Shown here in pieces: positions 13,650 through 14,664 of a stretch of 14,664 nt of DNA (its first letter is position 1; each line of letters opens with the position of its first letter). A program made the translations under genes and the position numbers. This DNA is from JBBILG01 sp037445085 (GTDB lineage: Bacteria; Pseudomonadota; Gammaproteobacteria; Burkholderiales; Methylophilaceae). The stretch lies in NCBI GenBank assembly GCA_037445085.1, contig JBBILG010000044.1, positions 1-14,664 of the forward strand. The letters run 5' to 3'. The notes under the pieces are model-generated. The model searched no databases and was not told the DNA's origin. It was given only the letters and a program-made list of their open reading frames with translations.

Positions 13650-13692
13650 CAGGCACCTGTCCGGCATGGATATCGAAAGGGTAGATCACACC

Positions 13693-14664
13693 ATGCTGGC
13701 CACCGTGAAGCCTCACGCCGGTGTGGCCGACGCGGCCGCGCTCGCGAAATCCCGTCACGTGCTGTTCGTGCTGCCGCCGGCGCGGCCCGCGGCGCTGCCG
13801 TATGCCGCCGTGCTGGATGCCAAGCTCGACCGCACCCGCAGCAGGTACGCCGAGCTGGGCAAGCATCCACTCAGCGCCGAGCTGCCGCACGGCGCGCTCG
13901 CCGCCTGGGTGGTGCTGGACGACGGGATGACGCCGTTCGCGCGCCTCGCCGCGCTGCGCCGCGCGCTCATGCCCCTGCTGGCGGAATCGCCGCAACAGCT
14001 TGCCATCGCCGTGTACGGCGAAACGTCGCAGCGTGAACGGGCCGCGTCCGAGGCGCTCTACTGCGCCTGGGTGAACGGCATGCCGCTGCCCACCCGCAAG
14101 CGCAGGGACGAGCGGCAGCCGCTGAAGAAAATCGCGCTGCACGGTGCCGCCGGCGACTACACTGCGGAGCGCGCCCGTGCCGAGGGCAACCTGCTGGCGC
14201 GGCGCCTCACGCGCATGCCGCCCAACGAGCTGACGCCGGCGCGCTACCGCGAACGGGTGCGCGAGCTGGCCGGCGAGCATGGCTGGCAGTGCGAGGAATA
14301 CGACATGAAAAAGCTGCGGCGCATGGGCGCCGGCGCCTTCGTGGCCGTGGCGCAGGGTTCCGAGGCGGAGGATGCCGCCATCGTGCATCTGACCCATGCG
14401 CCGAAGGGGGCGGACAAGACCCTGGCCCTGGTGGGCAAGGGCATCTGCTTCGATACCGGCGGCCACAACCTCAAGCCGGCGAAGCACATGCACGGCATGC
14501 ACGAGGACATGAACGGCTCGGCGGTGGCGCTGGGCGTGCTGCTGGCAGCCACGCGGGCAAAGCTGCCGGTCAAGATCGACTGCTGGCTGGCCATCGCGCA
14601 GAACCACATCGGCCCCAAGGCCTACAAGCAGAACGACGTGGTCACCGCGCTCAACGGCACCAGC
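13693..14664 (+). CDS. Leucyl aminopeptidase family protein, peptidase M17 (partial, 3' end outside the window)
   Basis: M17 enzymes remove N-terminal residues from peptides with a two-metal centre. The 324 visible residues cover the N-terminal domain (about 1-145) and the first part of the catalytic domain. The metal motif GKGICFDTGG (248-257) supplies K249 and D254, NLKPA gives the active-site K261, and HEDMNGSA gives D272. The spacing matches E. coli PepA K270, D275, K282 and D293. The NTDAEGR-type motif would lie past the right edge. The start is uncertain: ATG 13693 follows AAAGGG and leads into well-biased codons, while the in-frame ATG 13666 adds nine residues from poorly biased sequence. 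It diverges from aceE. The N-terminal domain identifies a PepA/PepB relative but not which subgroup. Confidence 0.9.
   Translation, partial: MLATVKPHAGVADAAALAKSRHVLFVLPPARPAALPYAAVLDAKLDRTRSRYAELGKHPLSAELPHGALAAWVVLDDGMTPFARLAALRRALMPLLAESPQQLAIAVYGETSQRERAASEALYCAWVNGMPLPTRKRRDERQPLKKIALHGAAGDYTAERARAEGNLLARRLTRMPPNELTPARYRERVRELAGEHGWQCEEYDMKKLRRMGAGAFVAVAQGSEAEDAAIVHLTHAPKGADKTLALVGKGICFDTGGHNLKPAKHMHGMHEDMNGSAVALGVLLAATRAKLPVKIDCWLAIAQNHIGPKAYKQNDVVTALNGTS

Noticed and set aside
13483..14607. 374-codon open frame on the minus strand opposite the aminopeptidase gene
   Set aside because: The plus strand carries the M17 metal motifs with correct spacing; the minus frame has none.

Overview
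The window is GC-rich, tightly packed bacterial chromosome. The best fit is a betaproteobacterium, probably in or near the Nitrosomonadales (sulfur-, iron- or ammonia-oxidiser type). This rests on three things: strong G/C bias at third codon positions, a pyruvate dehydrogenase cluster of the order aceE-aceF-lpdA whose E3 carries its own lipoyl domain, and a birA-coaX-SPOR gene string. The taxonomic placement is inference; no rRNA is present.

Layout. (1) 1-739, minus strand: three small genes directly downstream of glnS, a DUF4160 protein, a DUF2442 protein and a HigA-type HTH antitoxin cut by the left edge. No HigB toxin lies among them, so this looks like an unorthodox toxin-antitoxin-like cassette. 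(2) 750-2804, minus: glnS, unusually long at 684 aa because of an extra block of about 105 residues inside the catalytic domain and a short one near the N-terminus. (3) 2884-5322, plus: birA, coaX, a membrane-anchored SPOR protein and an unrecognised 35-residue basic peptide, all overlapping or nearly touching, so probably one operon. It diverges from glnS across a 79-bp gap holding a perfect 16-bp palindrome. (4) 5332-7379, minus: an FAD-linked 2-hydroxyacid dehydrogenase (GlcD/D-lactate dehydrogenase type) whose GTG start overlaps the stop of a PIN-domain toxin, which is preceded by a Phd/YefM-type antitoxin. The antitoxin has its own sigma70-like promoter embedded in a 12+12 bp inverted repeat. 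(5) 7463-13439, minus: lpdA, aceF and aceE, in transcription order aceE-aceF-lpdA, with hairpin or repeat sequence in both internal gaps. (6) 13440-13692: divergent intergenic region with a candidate aceE promoter and two inverted repeats. (7) 13693 to the end, plus: an M17 (leucyl) aminopeptidase cut by the right edge.

How the genes fit together. aceE, aceF and lpdA make the complete pyruvate dehydrogenase complex. The 2-hydroxyacid dehydrogenase downstream could feed pyruvate into it if its substrate is D-lactate. birA (biotin ligase) and coaX (pantothenate kinase) are both cofactor enzymes connected to acyl-CoA metabolism. Both toxin-antitoxin-like cassettes sit on the minus strand right behind a housekeeping gene (glnS, lpdA).

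The most notable items are the enlarged GlnS, the DUF4160-DUF2442-HigA cassette, the toxin-antitoxin pair coupled to a metabolic gene, and the small basic peptide gene. I see no rRNA, tRNA, CRISPR array or transposase.
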